From Mycobacterium interjectum (GTDB taxonomy: Bacteria > Actinomycetota > Actinomycetes > Mycobacteriales > Mycobacteriaceae), in contig LQPB01000057.1 of the NCBI GenBank assembly GCA_002102225.1, positions 1-64,000 of the forward strand: a stretch of 64,000 bases of DNA, written 5' to 3'. Positions 22,787 to 32,310 of this stretch are shown in pieces; the first letter of the stretch is position 1, and every line of letters begins with the position of its first letter. The notes below the pieces were generated by a model. That model had not been told where the DNA came from. It did no database searches and saw only the letters and a program-made list of their open reading frames with translations. Made by a program: the position numbers and the translations under genes.

Positions 22787-23820
22787 GAAGCGTTGTCTGC
22801 GCCGTTCGGCAAACCGGCGGCGGCGACTTCCTCGTCGGTCGGCAGGCGCAGCGAAACCAGCCCGGCGAAGGTGTCCGGCTCCAGTTCCACCTTGTTGACC
22901 GTGACGTGCACCGGAACCCAATCGCCGTCGTGGCCCTGCATGCGCAGTACCCGACTGGTCGGGCCGTCAACGAATTCCGTTGTCATAGCGGCCTTCAGGT
23001 GTTCGTCGTCGGGATGGACCTTGGGCCTGTCCGTCTTGTGGCCGCGCCAGTCGTAGAAGGTGCAGGGGTCGTCGAGCCATTTCAGCAGGGTCCAGCTGTC
23101 GAGATCGACGAGCGCCCGGTGGACACCGGCCTGGGCCAATCCGTTCAGGATGCGTTGCGCCAGATCGTCGGTGGACACCACCGGGCCCCTGAGCACCGAC
23201 CGCCAGTTCATCGCCCGGGCGATCAGGTGGTCGCGGCCGTCCGGCCCCGGTTCCACGGCGGTGCGCGCGACGAAACCGATCCGGATGGGTTTGCCCTGCC
23301 AGTCGGTGACATCCCAAGTGCTGCAGATCGTTTGGTCGGGCTTGGCCCTGACCGCCATGGCGAGCACCTTGGTTTCGTTCGGGTTGAGCTCGCGCGACGG
23401 CAGGTCTTCCGCGAATGCCCTGCCCAAGGTCACTTCGACGTCGGGATTCTTGCCGCTGTTGGCCAGCGATTGCCTGGTATCGGTGGCCACGCCCAGGGTC
23501 AGGTCCCACTTCAGCGGCCCCGGGATGGGCCGTTGGGACGGTTCGGCGTCGGCGGGTCCGGTCCAGACGTGGACGCCGTGCACGTGGCCGTCGGACATCA
23601 CCACCGGCTCGGTGCGGATGACGCGGTCGCGCTTGGTGGTGATGCTGGTCAGGCTCTGGCCGGTCTGGACGGACTCGGCGATCGCGGTCCGGACGGCCGC
23701 GAGATGGGGGCTGCGGCGCAAAAACGTGGTGATCGGGACGAGGTTTTTGAGCTGCCGTCCCTGCGCCACTACGGCGGGCTCGCCCCCTAACGTCTCCACG
23801 AGCAACCAGTCGTGGGCCAT
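22783..23820 (-). CDS. Rv3651-like triple sensor-domain protein
   Basis: The 345-residue product starts MAHDWLLVETLG and has the same length as H37Rv Rv3651. The structure of Rv3651 shows a PAS-GAF-PAS arrangement without an output domain, so this is a cytosolic ligand sensor or scaffold. The segment LPGPLKWDLTLGVATDT here and the WDDPC-FYDWRGH region are conserved. No operon partner: it is convergent with the Tad operon and has a ~200-base gap upstream. Confidence 0.88.
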   Translation of the reverse strand: MAHDWLLVETLGGEPAVVAQGRQLKNLVPITTFLRRSPHLAAVRTAIAESVQTGQSLTSITTKRDRVIRTEPVVMSDGHVHGVHVWTGPADAEPSQRPIPGPLKWDLTLGVATDTRQSLANSGKNPDVEVTLGRAFAEDLPSRELNPNETKVLAMAVRAKPDQTICSTWDVTDWQGKPIRIGFVARTAVEPGPDGRDHLIARAMNWRSVLRGPVVSTDDLAQRILNGLAQAGVHRALVDLDSWTLLKWLDDPCTFYDWRGHKTDRPKVHPDDEHLKAAMTTEFVDGPTSRVLRMQGHDGDWVPVHVTVNKVELEPDTFAGLVSLRLPTDEEVAAAGLPNGADNAS

Positions 23821-24019
23821 GGGGCCGATTTTACGGCTGCCGGCGGGTGCCACGGAGCCCGGGTGCGGTAGGACGCGGAGTGTCATTTGCCCACGTCTTC
23901 GCGGTGTGTGGTGGTATGTTGCATTTCGTCAGAGTGAGGAAACACGCGTTCTGGCGGCGCGCGACGCTGACTTGTGGGGTCGACCGTTGAGGGGTCGGTC
24001 GCCATCCCATCCGGGGTAG

Positions 24020-26335
24020 TCAACGCATGTCGCGACCCAGTTCCGCGAGCACCAACCGCAGCACCCTCACCGCGCCCGACTTGTCCAGGGGATCGTTGCC
24101 GTTGCCGCATTTGGGCGACTGCACGCACGACGGGCATCCGTTCGGGCATTCGCACGCTTCGATCGCCGCCGCCGTGGCGCCCAGCCAGGTGCGGGCCCGG
24201 CGGAAGCCCCGTTCAGCGAAACCCGCCCCGCCCGGATAACCGTCGTAGACGAAGACGGTGGGCAGCCCCTCGGGACCGATCGCGGTGGACAGCCCGCCGA
24301 TGTCGCCGCGGTCGCAGCTGGCCACCAGGGGCAACAGCCCGATGGCGGCATGCTCGGCCGCGTGGAGTGAGCCCGGAACGCGCGGCGCTTCAATACCGAT
24401 GTGCAGCAGGGCATCCGGGTCGATCGTGTACATGGCGGCGGTGGTGGGCAATACGTGCTCGGGCATATCCAGCTCGATGAAGTCGATGACCTCCCCGGAC
24501 AGCCGGCGCCGCAGGTAGCCCACCACCCGGTGCGTGACCCGAACCGGCACCAAACCCAAACTGACGGAGCCGAACTCGAAGCGCTCACCGGTCCCGGTCA
24601 CGACGATGTCGGTGAGCTCGCGCGCGAACGTCGCGTAGCCGGGATCCTCGGCGTGGACGAACGCGATCCCGTCCTCGGTGTCCAGGGAATCAACGACGTA
24701 GGTCTCCCCCTGATGCAAATAGACCGCTCCGGGGTGAACCGAGGCCGGGGCCTGATCCACGCCGGCGCTGCCGAGCAGCCGCCCGGTGTCGGCCTCGACG
24801 ATGACGATCTGGCCGCCGGACGAGCCCCGAATGTCCACCGCGCCGTGCGGTTGGACGCCGGCCGCCGGGAAGTACTTGTCGTTGCGGCGCCGCAGCAGCC
24901 CATCATCGATCAGGCCTTCGGCCACGTCGGCGGCGCCGAAACTGCGGACCTCGGCCTCGTCGAGCGGCATCTCGGTCGCCGCGCAGAGCAGCTGTGGACC
25001 GAGGATGTAGGGGTTGGCGGGATCGATCACGACCCGCTCGACCGGCTTGCCCAGCAGCGCGTCGGGGTGGTGCACCAGGTAGGTGTCCAGCGGATCGTCG
25101 CGGGCGATCAGTACGACCAGCGCCCCCTGGCCCCGCCGACCCGAGCGGCCGGCCTGCTGCCAGAACGAGGCGACCGTCCCGGGGAATCCGGCGAGCACCA
25201 CCGCGTCGAGGCCGGCGATGTCGACACCGAGCTCCAGCGCGTTGGTGGTCGCCAGGCCGCGCAGCCGGCCCTCGGCCAAAGCGCGCTCCAGCGCGCTGCG
25301 GTCCTCGGCGAGGTAGCCGGCCCGGTAGGACGCCACCTTCGAGGACAGCTCCGGGGCGATGTCGTCGAGCCGCGCCCGCGTCCCCAGCGCGGTCAATTCC
25401 GCCGCGCGCCGCGATCGGACGAACGTCAGCGTTTGCGCCCCCTCGGCGATCAGGTCGGCCATCACGCGCGCCGCCTCGGCGCCGGCGGAGCGGCGCACCG
25501 GCGCTCCGTTCTCGCCGGTCAGGTCGGCCCGCAACGCGGGCTCCCACAACGCCACGGTCCGCGCCCCCTGGGGCGAGCCGTCCTCGGTGACCTCCTGCAC
25601 CGGCCGGCCGATGAGTTCGGCCGCCGTCGCACCCGGCGAATCGGTGGTCGCGCTGGCGAAAACGAAAGTGGGCGCCGACGAATAGCGCTCGCACAGCCTC
25701 AACAACCGGCGCAGCACCATCGCCACGTTCGACCCGAAAACCCCACGGTAGTAGTGGCATTCGTCGACGATGACGAAGCGAAGGCCGCGCAACAGGACCG
25801 CCCAGCGGGCGTGGTTGCGCAAGATCGACAGGTGGATCATGTCGGGGTTGGAGAACAACCAGCGGGAGCGCTCGCGGGCGAAGCGGCGCACCTCGGCCGG
25901 GCTGTCGCCGTCGTAAGCGGTGGGCGCGACGTCATGCAGCCGCGGAACGGCCGCGGTCAGCGCGTGCGCGGCGCGCAACTGGTCGTGGCCCAGCGCCTTC
26001 GTCGGCGACAGGTACAACACCCGGGCGCGCGGGTCCGTCGCGAGCGCGTTGAGGACGGGCAGCTGATAGGCCAGTGACTTGCCCGACGCGGTGCCGGTGC
26101 TGATCACCACGTGACGGCCGGCGTGGGCCAGCTCCGCGGCCGCCGCCTGATGTGACCACGGGTCACTGATGCCGCGTTCGGCGAACGCCCGGACCACGTC
26201 GGGCTCGGCCCACTCGGGCCAGCGATGCGCCCGCCCGCTGCGCGCGGGCAACTCGGCGACGTGACGCAGCGGACGCTCGTCCGGCGCGGTGCCGGAGAGC
26301 GCGACGGCGAGCAGGTCGGCGCCGAAACTGCCCAC
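24020..26335 (-). CDS. superfamily II DNA helicase, SftH/MrfA type (Rv3649-like)
   Basis: The 771-residue helicase has motif I TGTASGKS, DEAH-like motif II DECHYY, motif III SATTDS and motif VI QQAGRSGRRG. Its C-terminal DUF1998 region has a four-cysteine cluster (CECPNGCPSCVQ...C). These features mark the MrfA/YprA clade of DNA repair helicases; mycobacterial SftH is a 3'-to-5' translocase of this clade. GTG 26335 was chosen over ATG 26392 because GGAGGG lies 6 bases before it and the length equals H37Rv Rv3649. Confidence 0.9.
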   Translation of the reverse strand: MGSFGADLLAVALSGTAPDERPLRHVAELPARSGRAHRWPEWAEPDVVRAFAERGISDPWSHQAAAAELAHAGRHVVISTGTASGKSLAYQLPVLNALATDPRARVLYLSPTKALGHDQLRAAHALTAAVPRLHDVAPTAYDGDSPAEVRRFARERSRWLFSNPDMIHLSILRNHARWAVLLRGLRFVIVDECHYYRGVFGSNVAMVLRRLLRLCERYSSAPTFVFASATTDSPGATAAELIGRPVQEVTEDGSPQGARTVALWEPALRADLTGENGAPVRRSAGAEAARVMADLIAEGAQTLTFVRSRRAAELTALGTRARLDDIAPELSSKVASYRAGYLAEDRSALERALAEGRLRGLATTNALELGVDIAGLDAVVLAGFPGTVASFWQQAGRSGRRGQGALVVLIARDDPLDTYLVHHPDALLGKPVERVVIDPANPYILGPQLLCAATEMPLDEAEVRSFGAADVAEGLIDDGLLRRRNDKYFPAAGVQPHGAVDIRGSSGGQIVIVEADTGRLLGSAGVDQAPASVHPGAVYLHQGETYVVDSLDTEDGIAFVHAEDPGYATFARELTDIVVTGTGERFEFGSVSLGLVPVRVTHRVVGYLRRRLSGEVIDFIELDMPEHVLPTTAAMYTIDPDALLHIGIEAPRVPGSLHAAEHAAIGLLPLVASCDRGDIGGLSTAIGPEGLPTVFVYDGYPGGAGFAERGFRRARTWLGATAAAIEACECPNGCPSCVQSPKCGNGNDPLDKSGAVRVLRLVLAELGRDMR

Positions 26336-26394
26336 CTCACGCCCTCCAAGAATCAGTCCTGGACACAAGGCTGTCGCCGACGCCATGAACATGG

Positions 26395-26583
26395 TTGACT
26401 ATTTGCGGTCGCAGCTTCTGTGTTCGTGTCAAACTTTCGCAGGAACAACGTTGCGGCCGCGGTTCCTGCGAGGTTAATCGGTCGGGTGAAGTTCCGGCGA
26501 CTCAGCGAGGTATGGCGGTCGTACTCGGCCCGGGGCACCGAAAGGCGGTGCCCCGCATCCAAAAGAAAAGGAAAGATCGAGAG
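26395..26583 (+). promoter_or_regulatory. long structured 5' leader of cspA
   Basis: About 185 bases precede cspA without a gene. TTGACT at 26395-26400 is a good -35 candidate; the -10 is unclear. The leader holds two inverted repeats: CGCAGGAAC/GTTCCTGCG (26438-26446 and 26462-26470) and a perfect 10-base stem CGGGGCACCG/CGGTGCCCCG around AAAGG (26531-26555). The second ends 13 bases before the AAGGAAAG ribosome site. Long structured leaders are known for cold-shock mRNAs; regulation here is inferred. Confidence 0.5.
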
Positions 26584-26787
26584 ATGCCACAGGGAACTGT
26601 GAAGTGGTTCAACGCGGAGAAGGGCTTCGGGTTCATTGCGCCCGAAGACGGTTCCGCAGATGTTTTTGTCCACTACACGGAGATCCAGGGTTCGGGCTTC
26701 CGCACCCTCGAAGAAAACCAGAAGGTCGAGTTTGAGATCGGCCACAGCCCTAAGGGCCCCCAGGCCACCGGAGTCCGCTCCGTCTGA
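26584..26787 (+). CDS. cspA: cold-shock protein, CspA family
   Basis: The 67-residue OB-fold nucleic-acid chaperone has RNP1 KGFGFI and RNP2 VFVHY. It starts MPQGTVKWFNAEKGFGFI, as in H37Rv Rv3648c. It should melt RNA secondary structure during cold or other stress. ATG is preceded by AAGGAAAG. A long leader and a strong terminator flank it, so it is a single-gene unit. Confidence 0.97.
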   Translation: MPQGTVKWFNAEKGFGFIAPEDGSADVFVHYTEIQGSGFRTLEENQKVEFEIGHSPKGPQATGVRSV

Positions 26788-26810
26788 GACGAGCAGATTC
26801 TCCACGAGAG

Positions 26811-26852
26811 CCCCCCGCGCGACCCGCCTAGCGGTCCCGTCGGGGGGTTTTC
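26811..26852 (+). terminator. intrinsic terminator of cspA
   Basis: CCCCCCG (26811-26817) pairs with CGGGGGG (26841-26847) and is followed by TTTTC. An inner CCGC/GCGG pair lies in the loop. This is the clearest intrinsic terminator in the window. Confidence 0.85.
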
Positions 26853-26929
26853 ATTATGTCTGGAGTCTGTCCGGAGGCTGCCCAACCCGCCGCGCCGAAT
26901 ACCTGAAGACGCGGACGGACGACCTGGCC

Positions 26930-26935
26930 TACTGT
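26930..26935 (+). promoter_or_regulatory. -10 box TACTGT of a leaderless promoter
   Basis: TACTGT lies 7 bases before GTG 26943. Confidence 0.55.
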
Positions 26936-26942
26936 CGGTGGC

Positions 26943-27542
26943 GTGAGCCAGCTTTCCTTCTTCACAGCGGAGTCGGTGCCGCCCGCGGTCGCCGATCTCT
27001 CCGGGGTGCTGGCGGCCTCAGGGCAGATCGTGCTGGTCGGCGCTCCGTCGGAAAGTCGCGCACAGGGCGCTCGACTTTCGGTGGTCGTGGACAGCATGTG
27101 GCGGGCCTCGGCGCTGGCCGAGATGATTCGCGATGCGGGTCTGGTGCCCGAGATCGGCCGCACCGACGAGGACACGCCGTTGGTGCGGACGGAGGTGAGC
27201 CCTTCCTTGGTGACGCTCGCCGCCGAATGGACCCGCGGCGCGGTCAAGACGGTGCCACCGCGGTGGCTTCCCGGGCCGCGCGAGCTGCGGGCGTGGACGC
27301 TGGCGGCCGGTCACCCGGAGGGCGACCACTATCTGTTGGGTCTCGACCCGCACGCACCCGATACCCATTCCCCGCTCGCGTCGGCGTTGATGCGGGTCGG
27401 AATCGCGCCCACGCTGATCGGCACCCGCGGCGGGCGCCCGGCGCTCCGGATCAGCGGCCGTCGCAGGCTATCGCGCCTGGTAGAGAACGTGGGGGAACCC
27501 CCGGACGGCGACGAGGCGTTGTCGCTGTGGCCCCACGTCTAG
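26943..27542 (+). CDS. conserved mycobacterial protein (Rv3647c-like)
   Basis: The 199-residue soluble protein begins MSQLSFFTAESVPPAVADL. No catalytic motif is recognised. The middle part (LSVVVDSMWRASALAEMIRD, TPLVRTEVSPSL) and the conserved WTRGAVKTVPPRWLPGPRE are typical of this actinobacterial family of unknown function. The constant position between cspA and topA in mycobacteria suggests a nucleic-acid-related role, but that is inference. Confidence 0.82.
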   Translation: MSQLSFFTAESVPPAVADLSGVLAASGQIVLVGAPSESRAQGARLSVVVDSMWRASALAEMIRDAGLVPEIGRTDEDTPLVRTEVSPSLVTLAAEWTRGAVKTVPPRWLPGPRELRAWTLAAGHPEGDHYLLGLDPHAPDTHSPLASALMRVGIAPTLIGTRGGRPALRISGRRRLSRLVENVGEPPDGDEALSLWPHV

Positions 27543-27738
27543 CCCGGCTCGAACGCCACGGATTTCGGCGGCCGGTTTGCGCAGGCCCGCCCGAGGGTGC
27601 GAAATTGTCAGATGCCCTGAACGGCGAAGGAACGCTGGCGTATCTGATTTCACCGGAATTTCGGACGCTGGCCTGTCATTCTTCCTGCAGGGCGGTCTCG
27701 CGAAGGAGGCCGGGAGAAGAGATGGAGCGTAACCGCAG

Positions 27739-30555
27739 TTGGCTGACCCGAAGCTAAAAGACCGCGTCAGCGGCGGAAATGGCAGCCGTCGGCGGCTCGT
27801 GATTGTCGAGTCGCCGACCAAGGCGCGCAAACTGGCCGGCTACCTGGGCTCCAGCTACATCGTCGAGTCCTCGCGCGGCCACATCCGTGACCTGCCCCGC
27901 GCCGCGGCCGACGTGCCCGCGAAGTTCAAGTCCGAGCCGTGGGCCAGGCTGGGGGTCAACGTCGACGCGGACTTCGAGCCGCTCTACATCATCAGCCCGG
28001 AGAAAAAGCACACCGTCAGCGAACTCAAGGGCCTGCTCAAGGACGTCGACGAGCTCTATCTGGCCACGGATGGTGACCGCGAGGGCGAAGCCATCGCCTG
28101 GCACCTGCTGGAAACCCTCAAGCCCAACATCCCGGTGAAGCGGATGGTGTTCCACGAGATCACCGAACCGGCGATCCTGGAGGCCGCCGAAAATCCCCGC
28201 GACCTCGACATCGACCTGGTCGACGCCCAGGAGACCCGCCGCATCCTGGACCGGCTATACGGCTACGAGGTCAGCCCCGTGCTGTGGAAGAAGGTCGCGC
28301 CCAAGCTGTCGGCGGGCCGGGTCCAGTCGGTGGCGACCCGCATCATCGTGCAGCGCGAGCGCGACCGGATGGCCTTCCGCAGCGCGTCGTACTGGGACAT
28401 CGTCGCCCAGCTGGACGCCAGCGTGTCCGACCCGCAGGCCCAGCCGCCCACCTTCACGGCCCGGCTGACCAATGTCGACGGCCTGCGCGTGGCCACCGGC
28501 CGCGATTTCGACTCGCTGGGTCAGCTGCGCAAGGCAGACGAAGTGGTCATCCTGGACGAGGCCGGCGCCAGCCAGCTGGCCACCGGATTGCGCGGCGCCC
28601 AGCTGTCGGTGGCGTCGGTGGAGGAGAAGCCGTACACCCGCCGCCCGTACGCGCCGTTCATGACGTCGACGCTGCAGCAGGAGGCCGGGCGCAAGCTGCG
28701 GTTCTCCTCCGAGCGCACGATGAGTATCGCGCAGCGCCTCTACGAGAACGGCTACATCACTTATATGCGTACCGACTCCACCACGCTGTCGGAGTCGGCG
28801 ATCAACGCGGCGCGCACCCAGGCGCGGCAGCTGTACGGCGCGGAGTACGTCTCGCCCTCGCCGCGTCAGTACACCCGCAAGGTGAAGAACGCCCAGGAGG
28901 CGCACGAGGCGATCCGGCCGGCCGGGGAGACGTTCGCGACCCCGGACGCGGTGCGCCGCGAGCTCGACGGCGACGAATTCCGGCTCTACGAACTGATTTG
29001 GCAGCGCACGGTGGCCTCGCAGATGGCCGACGCGCGCGGCACCACGCTGAGCCTGCGGATCGCCGGCACGGCGGGCGGCCCGGCAGGGGAAACGCCGGTG
29101 GTGTTCTCCGCGACCGGGCGCACCATCACGTTCGCCGGCTTCCTCAAGGCCTACGTGGAAACGGTGGACGAGCTGGCCGGCGGGGAGGCCGACGACGCCG
29201 AGCGGCGGCTGCCCCACCTCAGCGAGGGGCAGCGGCTGGAGGCCCTCGAACTCACCCCGGACGGCCACGCCACCAACCCGCCGGCGCGCTACACCGAGGC
29301 CTCGCTGGTCAAGGCGCTCGAGGAGCTGGGCATCGGCCGCCCGTCGACGTACTCGTCGATCATCAAGACCATCCAGGACCGCGGCTACGTGTACAAGAAG
29401 GGCAGCGCGCTGGTGCCCTCGTGGGTCGCGTTCGCCGTCACCGGGCTGCTGGAACAGCATTTCGGTCGCCTCGTCGACTACGGCTTCACCGCGGCGATGG
29501 AAGACGAGCTCGACGCGATCGCGTCGGGCACCGAGCGACGCACCAACTGGCTCAACAACTTCTACTTCGGCGGCGACCACGGCGTGCCCGACTCGGTGGC
29601 CCGCTCGGGTGGCCTGAAGAAGCTCGTCGGCGTCAACCTCGAAGGCATCGACGCGCGAGAAGTCAACTCCATCAGGGTGTTTGACGACGCGCAGGGTCGG
29701 CCGGTCTACGTCCGGGTGGGCAAGAACGGGCCCTACCTGGAACGCATCGTGACCAACGACGAGGGCGAGCCGACGCCGCAGCGGGCCAACCTCAACGACT
29801 CGCTGACCCCCGACGAGCTGACCCTCGAGGTGGCCGAAGAGCTCTTCGCCACACCGCAAGAGGGGCGCGTGTTGGGCGTCGATCCGCAAACCGGGCACGA
29901 GATCGTCGCCAAGGACGGTCGGTACGGGCCGTACGTGACCGAGGTCCTGCCGCCGCAGCCCGACTCGGGCGACGGTGGCCCCGACAGCGGGGCGCCGGCG
30001 AAGAAGGGCAAGAAACCCACCGGGCCCAAGCCCCGGACCGGTTCGCTGCTGCGCAGCATGGACCTGCAGACCGTGACGCTCGAGGATGCGCTCAAGCTGC
30101 TGTCGCTGCCCCGCGTCGTCGGCGTGGACCCCGAATCCGGTGAGGAGATCACCGCGCAGAACGGCCGCTATGGCCCATACCTCAAGCGGGGCACCGATTC
30201 TCGTTCCCTGTCGACCGAGGATCAGATCTTTGACATCACCCTCGAAGAGGCGCTGAAGATCTACGCCGAGCCCAAGCGCCGGGGCAGGCAGAGCGCTGCG
30301 GCGCCGCCGCTGCGCGAGTTGGGCGCCGATCCGGCGTCGGGCAAGCCGATGGTGATCAAGGACGGCCGGTTCGGGCCATACGTCACCGACGGCGAGACCA
30401 ACGCCAGCCTGCGCAAGGGCGACGACGTGATGTCGATTACCGACGAGCGCGCCGCCGAGCTGCTGGCCGACCGGCGAGCCCGGGGCCCCGCCAAGCGGCC
30501 GGCGAAGAAAACGACCCGCAGGGCGCCGGCGAAGAAGGCCACCAAGCGCGCCTAG
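27739..30555 (+). CDS. topA: DNA topoisomerase I
   Basis: The 938-residue type IA topoisomerase relaxes negative supercoils. The Toprim domain lies at ~15-150 (VIVESPTKA, ATDGDREGEAIAWH), and the active-site tyrosine is Tyr342 in YITYMRTDSTTLS, the same residue number as in M. tuberculosis. There are no zinc fingers. The C-terminal third instead has four mycobacterial repeats around GRYGPYV/GRFGPYV/NGPYL, then a Lys/Arg tail (KKTTRRAPAKKATKRA). TTG start. The stop overlaps the cyclase stop on the shared CTAG. Confidence 0.97.
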   Translation: MADPKLKDRVSGGNGSRRRLVIVESPTKARKLAGYLGSSYIVESSRGHIRDLPRAAADVPAKFKSEPWARLGVNVDADFEPLYIISPEKKHTVSELKGLLKDVDELYLATDGDREGEAIAWHLLETLKPNIPVKRMVFHEITEPAILEAAENPRDLDIDLVDAQETRRILDRLYGYEVSPVLWKKVAPKLSAGRVQSVATRIIVQRERDRMAFRSASYWDIVAQLDASVSDPQAQPPTFTARLTNVDGLRVATGRDFDSLGQLRKADEVVILDEAGASQLATGLRGAQLSVASVEEKPYTRRPYAPFMTSTLQQEAGRKLRFSSERTMSIAQRLYENGYITYMRTDSTTLSESAINAARTQARQLYGAEYVSPSPRQYTRKVKNAQEAHEAIRPAGETFATPDAVRRELDGDEFRLYELIWQRTVASQMADARGTTLSLRIAGTAGGPAGETPVVFSATGRTITFAGFLKAYVETVDELAGGEADDAERRLPHLSEGQRLEALELTPDGHATNPPARYTEASLVKALEELGIGRPSTYSSIIKTIQDRGYVYKKGSALVPSWVAFAVTGLLEQHFGRLVDYGFTAAMEDELDAIASGTERRTNWLNNFYFGGDHGVPDSVARSGGLKKLVGVNLEGIDAREVNSIRVFDDAQGRPVYVRVGKNGPYLERIVTNDEGEPTPQRANLNDSLTPDELTLEVAEELFATPQEGRVLGVDPQTGHEIVAKDGRYGPYVTEVLPPQPDSGDGGPDSGAPAKKGKKPTGPKPRTGSLLRSMDLQTVTLEDALKLLSLPRVVGVDPESGEEITAQNGRYGPYLKRGTDSRSLSTEDQIFDITLEEALKIYAEPKRRGRQSAAAPPLRELGADPASGKPMVIKDGRFGPYVTDGETNASLRKGDDVMSITDERAAELLADRRARGPAKRPAKKTTRRAPAKKATKRA

Positions 30556-32156
30556 CCGCTGATTTCGCTCGAAACCTGTTCGTTGCCAACCTCTTCGGGC
30601 GAGGCCAGTTTCACCGGACGGGCCAGCTGAGTCGGTGCCGCGCGCCCGCGGAGATACACCACCTCGCCGACGTCCCAGCACAGCGCCTCGGCGTCCAGCG
30701 CGCCGCTGACCGCGATCGCGGAGGCGAGCACGTGCCCCGCCTCGAGCTTGGCCAGCTCGGTGAGCCGCGCGGCCTCGTTGACCGGGTCGCCGATGACCGT
30801 GTACTCGAAGCGGGCCTGCGCACCGATGTGGCCGGCGATGGCCCGGCCGGCCGACACCCCGATGCCGAACTCGGCCGAGCCGATCACGGGGAGGATTTCG
30901 TCGTGCAGCTCGCGGGCGGCTGCCAGCGCACCGCCCGACGCGTCGGGGTGCTCGATCGGCGCGCCGAAGATGGCCAGCGCGGCGTCGCCCTGGAACTTGT
31001 TGACGAACCCGCCGTGCTTGCCGACGGTGTCCACCACGACGCGGAAGAACTCGTTGAGCAGGTGGACCACCTCGGCGGGCGGCCGCGTCGCGGCCAGCTG
31101 GGTGGAGCCGACCAGGTCCACGAATAGCACCGCGACGTCGCGCTCCTGCCCGCCCAGCTCGGTGCCGCGCTCCAGGGCGCGGCGGGCCACGTCCTCACCG
31201 ACGTAGCGGCCGAACAGGTCGCGCAACCGCTGCCGCTCGGACAGGTCGCGGACCATGTCGTTGAAGCCCGCCTGCAGCAGCCCGAGTTCGCTGGCGTCGT
31301 AGATCTGCATGTGCGCGTTGTAGTTTCCGCGCTGCACCTCCGACAGCGCCCAGCGCAGCTGCCGCAGCGGGTCGGCGATGGACATCGCCACCAGCAGCGT
31401 GCTGACCAGCCCGACGCCCAGCGCCGCCAGCGCGAGCAGCAGGATGGGGTTGAACAGCTTCTCGGGTGTGGCGTGCAGCAGCGAGATCTTGTCGGCCACC
31501 ACGGCCAGCACGATCGCCAGCAGCGGCACGGCGGTGGACAGCATCCAGCTCAGCATCTGGCGCAGGATGACGCCGGGCGCCTTGACGTTCTCCGGCACGC
31601 CGCTGCGCAGCGCCGCGACCGCCACCGGGCGCAGCACCCGCTCGGACTGCAGGTATCCGATGATCGCCGTCGCGGCGGCGCCCAGCGCGACGGCGACCGC
31701 CACCACGGGCGCGGTGTACTTGGCCACCGACCAGCTGGCGATGATGAACACCACCCCGCCGATGCACCAGGCCACCCCGCTGGTCATGGTCCGGTAGTAG
31801 GGCATCCGCAGCGCGCGGCTGCGGGCCAGCTCGGTGCCGGCCGGATCGGTTTCGGCGAGCAGATTGTCGCGGCGCTGCCAGCGGAACACCGGCAACATCA
31901 GCCGGAGGTTGAACACGATCCCGGCGAGGAACAGGCTGATCACCACGATGATGAAGACGGCCAGGTTGACCGGCGGCAGATCCTGCAGCTGGATGCGGTC
32001 CTGGGGCGGCAGCCCGTAGCGCAGGAAGCCCAGCACGAAAAGTCCGCCGATGATGTCGGCCTGCAGCATGCTCAGCGCGAACAGCGGCCACGGGGTGCGC
32101 ACCACCCACCGGACGAACGCACCGATTCGCCCGGGCAGTGCTGCCTCGGTTGCCAC
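30552..32156 (-). CDS. membrane adenylate cyclase with HAMP domain (Rv3645-like)
   Basis: The 534-residue product has about six N-terminal transmembrane helices (~25-270), a HAMP linker (~260-320, IADPLRQLRWALSEVQRGNY), and a class III cyclase domain (~350-520). The metal-binding Asp residues are in VLFVDLVGSTQL and NKFQGDAALAIFG. The purine and transition-state segment is EYTVIGDPVNEAARL. In M. tuberculosis the ortholog is a major cAMP source tied to fatty-acid handling. GTG 32156 fits a leaderless promoter; TTG 32159 is one codon earlier. It is divergent from the delta' gene. Confidence 0.93.
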   Translation of the reverse strand: MATEAALPGRIGAFVRWVVRTPWPLFALSMLQADIIGGLFVLGFLRYGLPPQDRIQLQDLPPVNLAVFIIVVISLFLAGIVFNLRLMLPVFRWQRRDNLLAETDPAGTELARSRALRMPYYRTMTSGVAWCIGGVVFIIASWSVAKYTAPVVAVAVALGAAATAIIGYLQSERVLRPVAVAALRSGVPENVKAPGVILRQMLSWMLSTAVPLLAIVLAVVADKISLLHATPEKLFNPILLLALAALGVGLVSTLLVAMSIADPLRQLRWALSEVQRGNYNAHMQIYDASELGLLQAGFNDMVRDLSERQRLRDLFGRYVGEDVARRALERGTELGGQERDVAVLFVDLVGSTQLAATRPPAEVVHLLNEFFRVVVDTVGKHGGFVNKFQGDAALAIFGAPIEHPDASGGALAAARELHDEILPVIGSAEFGIGVSAGRAIAGHIGAQARFEYTVIGDPVNEAARLTELAKLEAGHVLASAIAVSGALDAEALCWDVGEVVYLRGRAAPTQLARPVKLASPEEVGNEQVSSEISG

Positions 32157-32162
32157 CAACCC

Positions 32163-32168
32163 ACCGTA
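32163..32168 (-). promoter_or_regulatory. -10 box TACGGT of the cyclase promoter
   Basis: On the minus strand TACGGT lies 6 bases before GTG 32156. Confidence 0.55.
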
Positions 32169-32296
32169 TCGGGCAGGGCCGACTTGGCGGAAAACATTAT
32201 GTATCTCGGCAAGTTGCCGGCACCTGCCGAAACGCGCGCCAGGTAACGGAATTGTCGCGATACGGTGGCCGATCGGTATCTGTCTGCCGGTGTCAC

Positions 32297-32302
32297 TACT
32301 GT
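32297..32302 (+). promoter_or_regulatory. -10 box TACTGT of the delta' gene promoter
   Basis: TACTGT lies 5 bases before ATG 32308 and 8 before ATG 32311, the leaderless range. Confidence 0.5.
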
Positions 32303-32310
32303 TGCCGATG

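Noticed and set aside
23916..23990. 24-codon open frame MLHFVRVRKHAFW in the gap before the helicase gene
   Set aside because: It is too short, has no ribosome site and no recognised match; TATGTT upstream could be chance.
28255..30681. 808-codon open frame on the minus strand
   Set aside because: It is a shadow of topA, which has intact motifs and the correct active-site tyrosine position.
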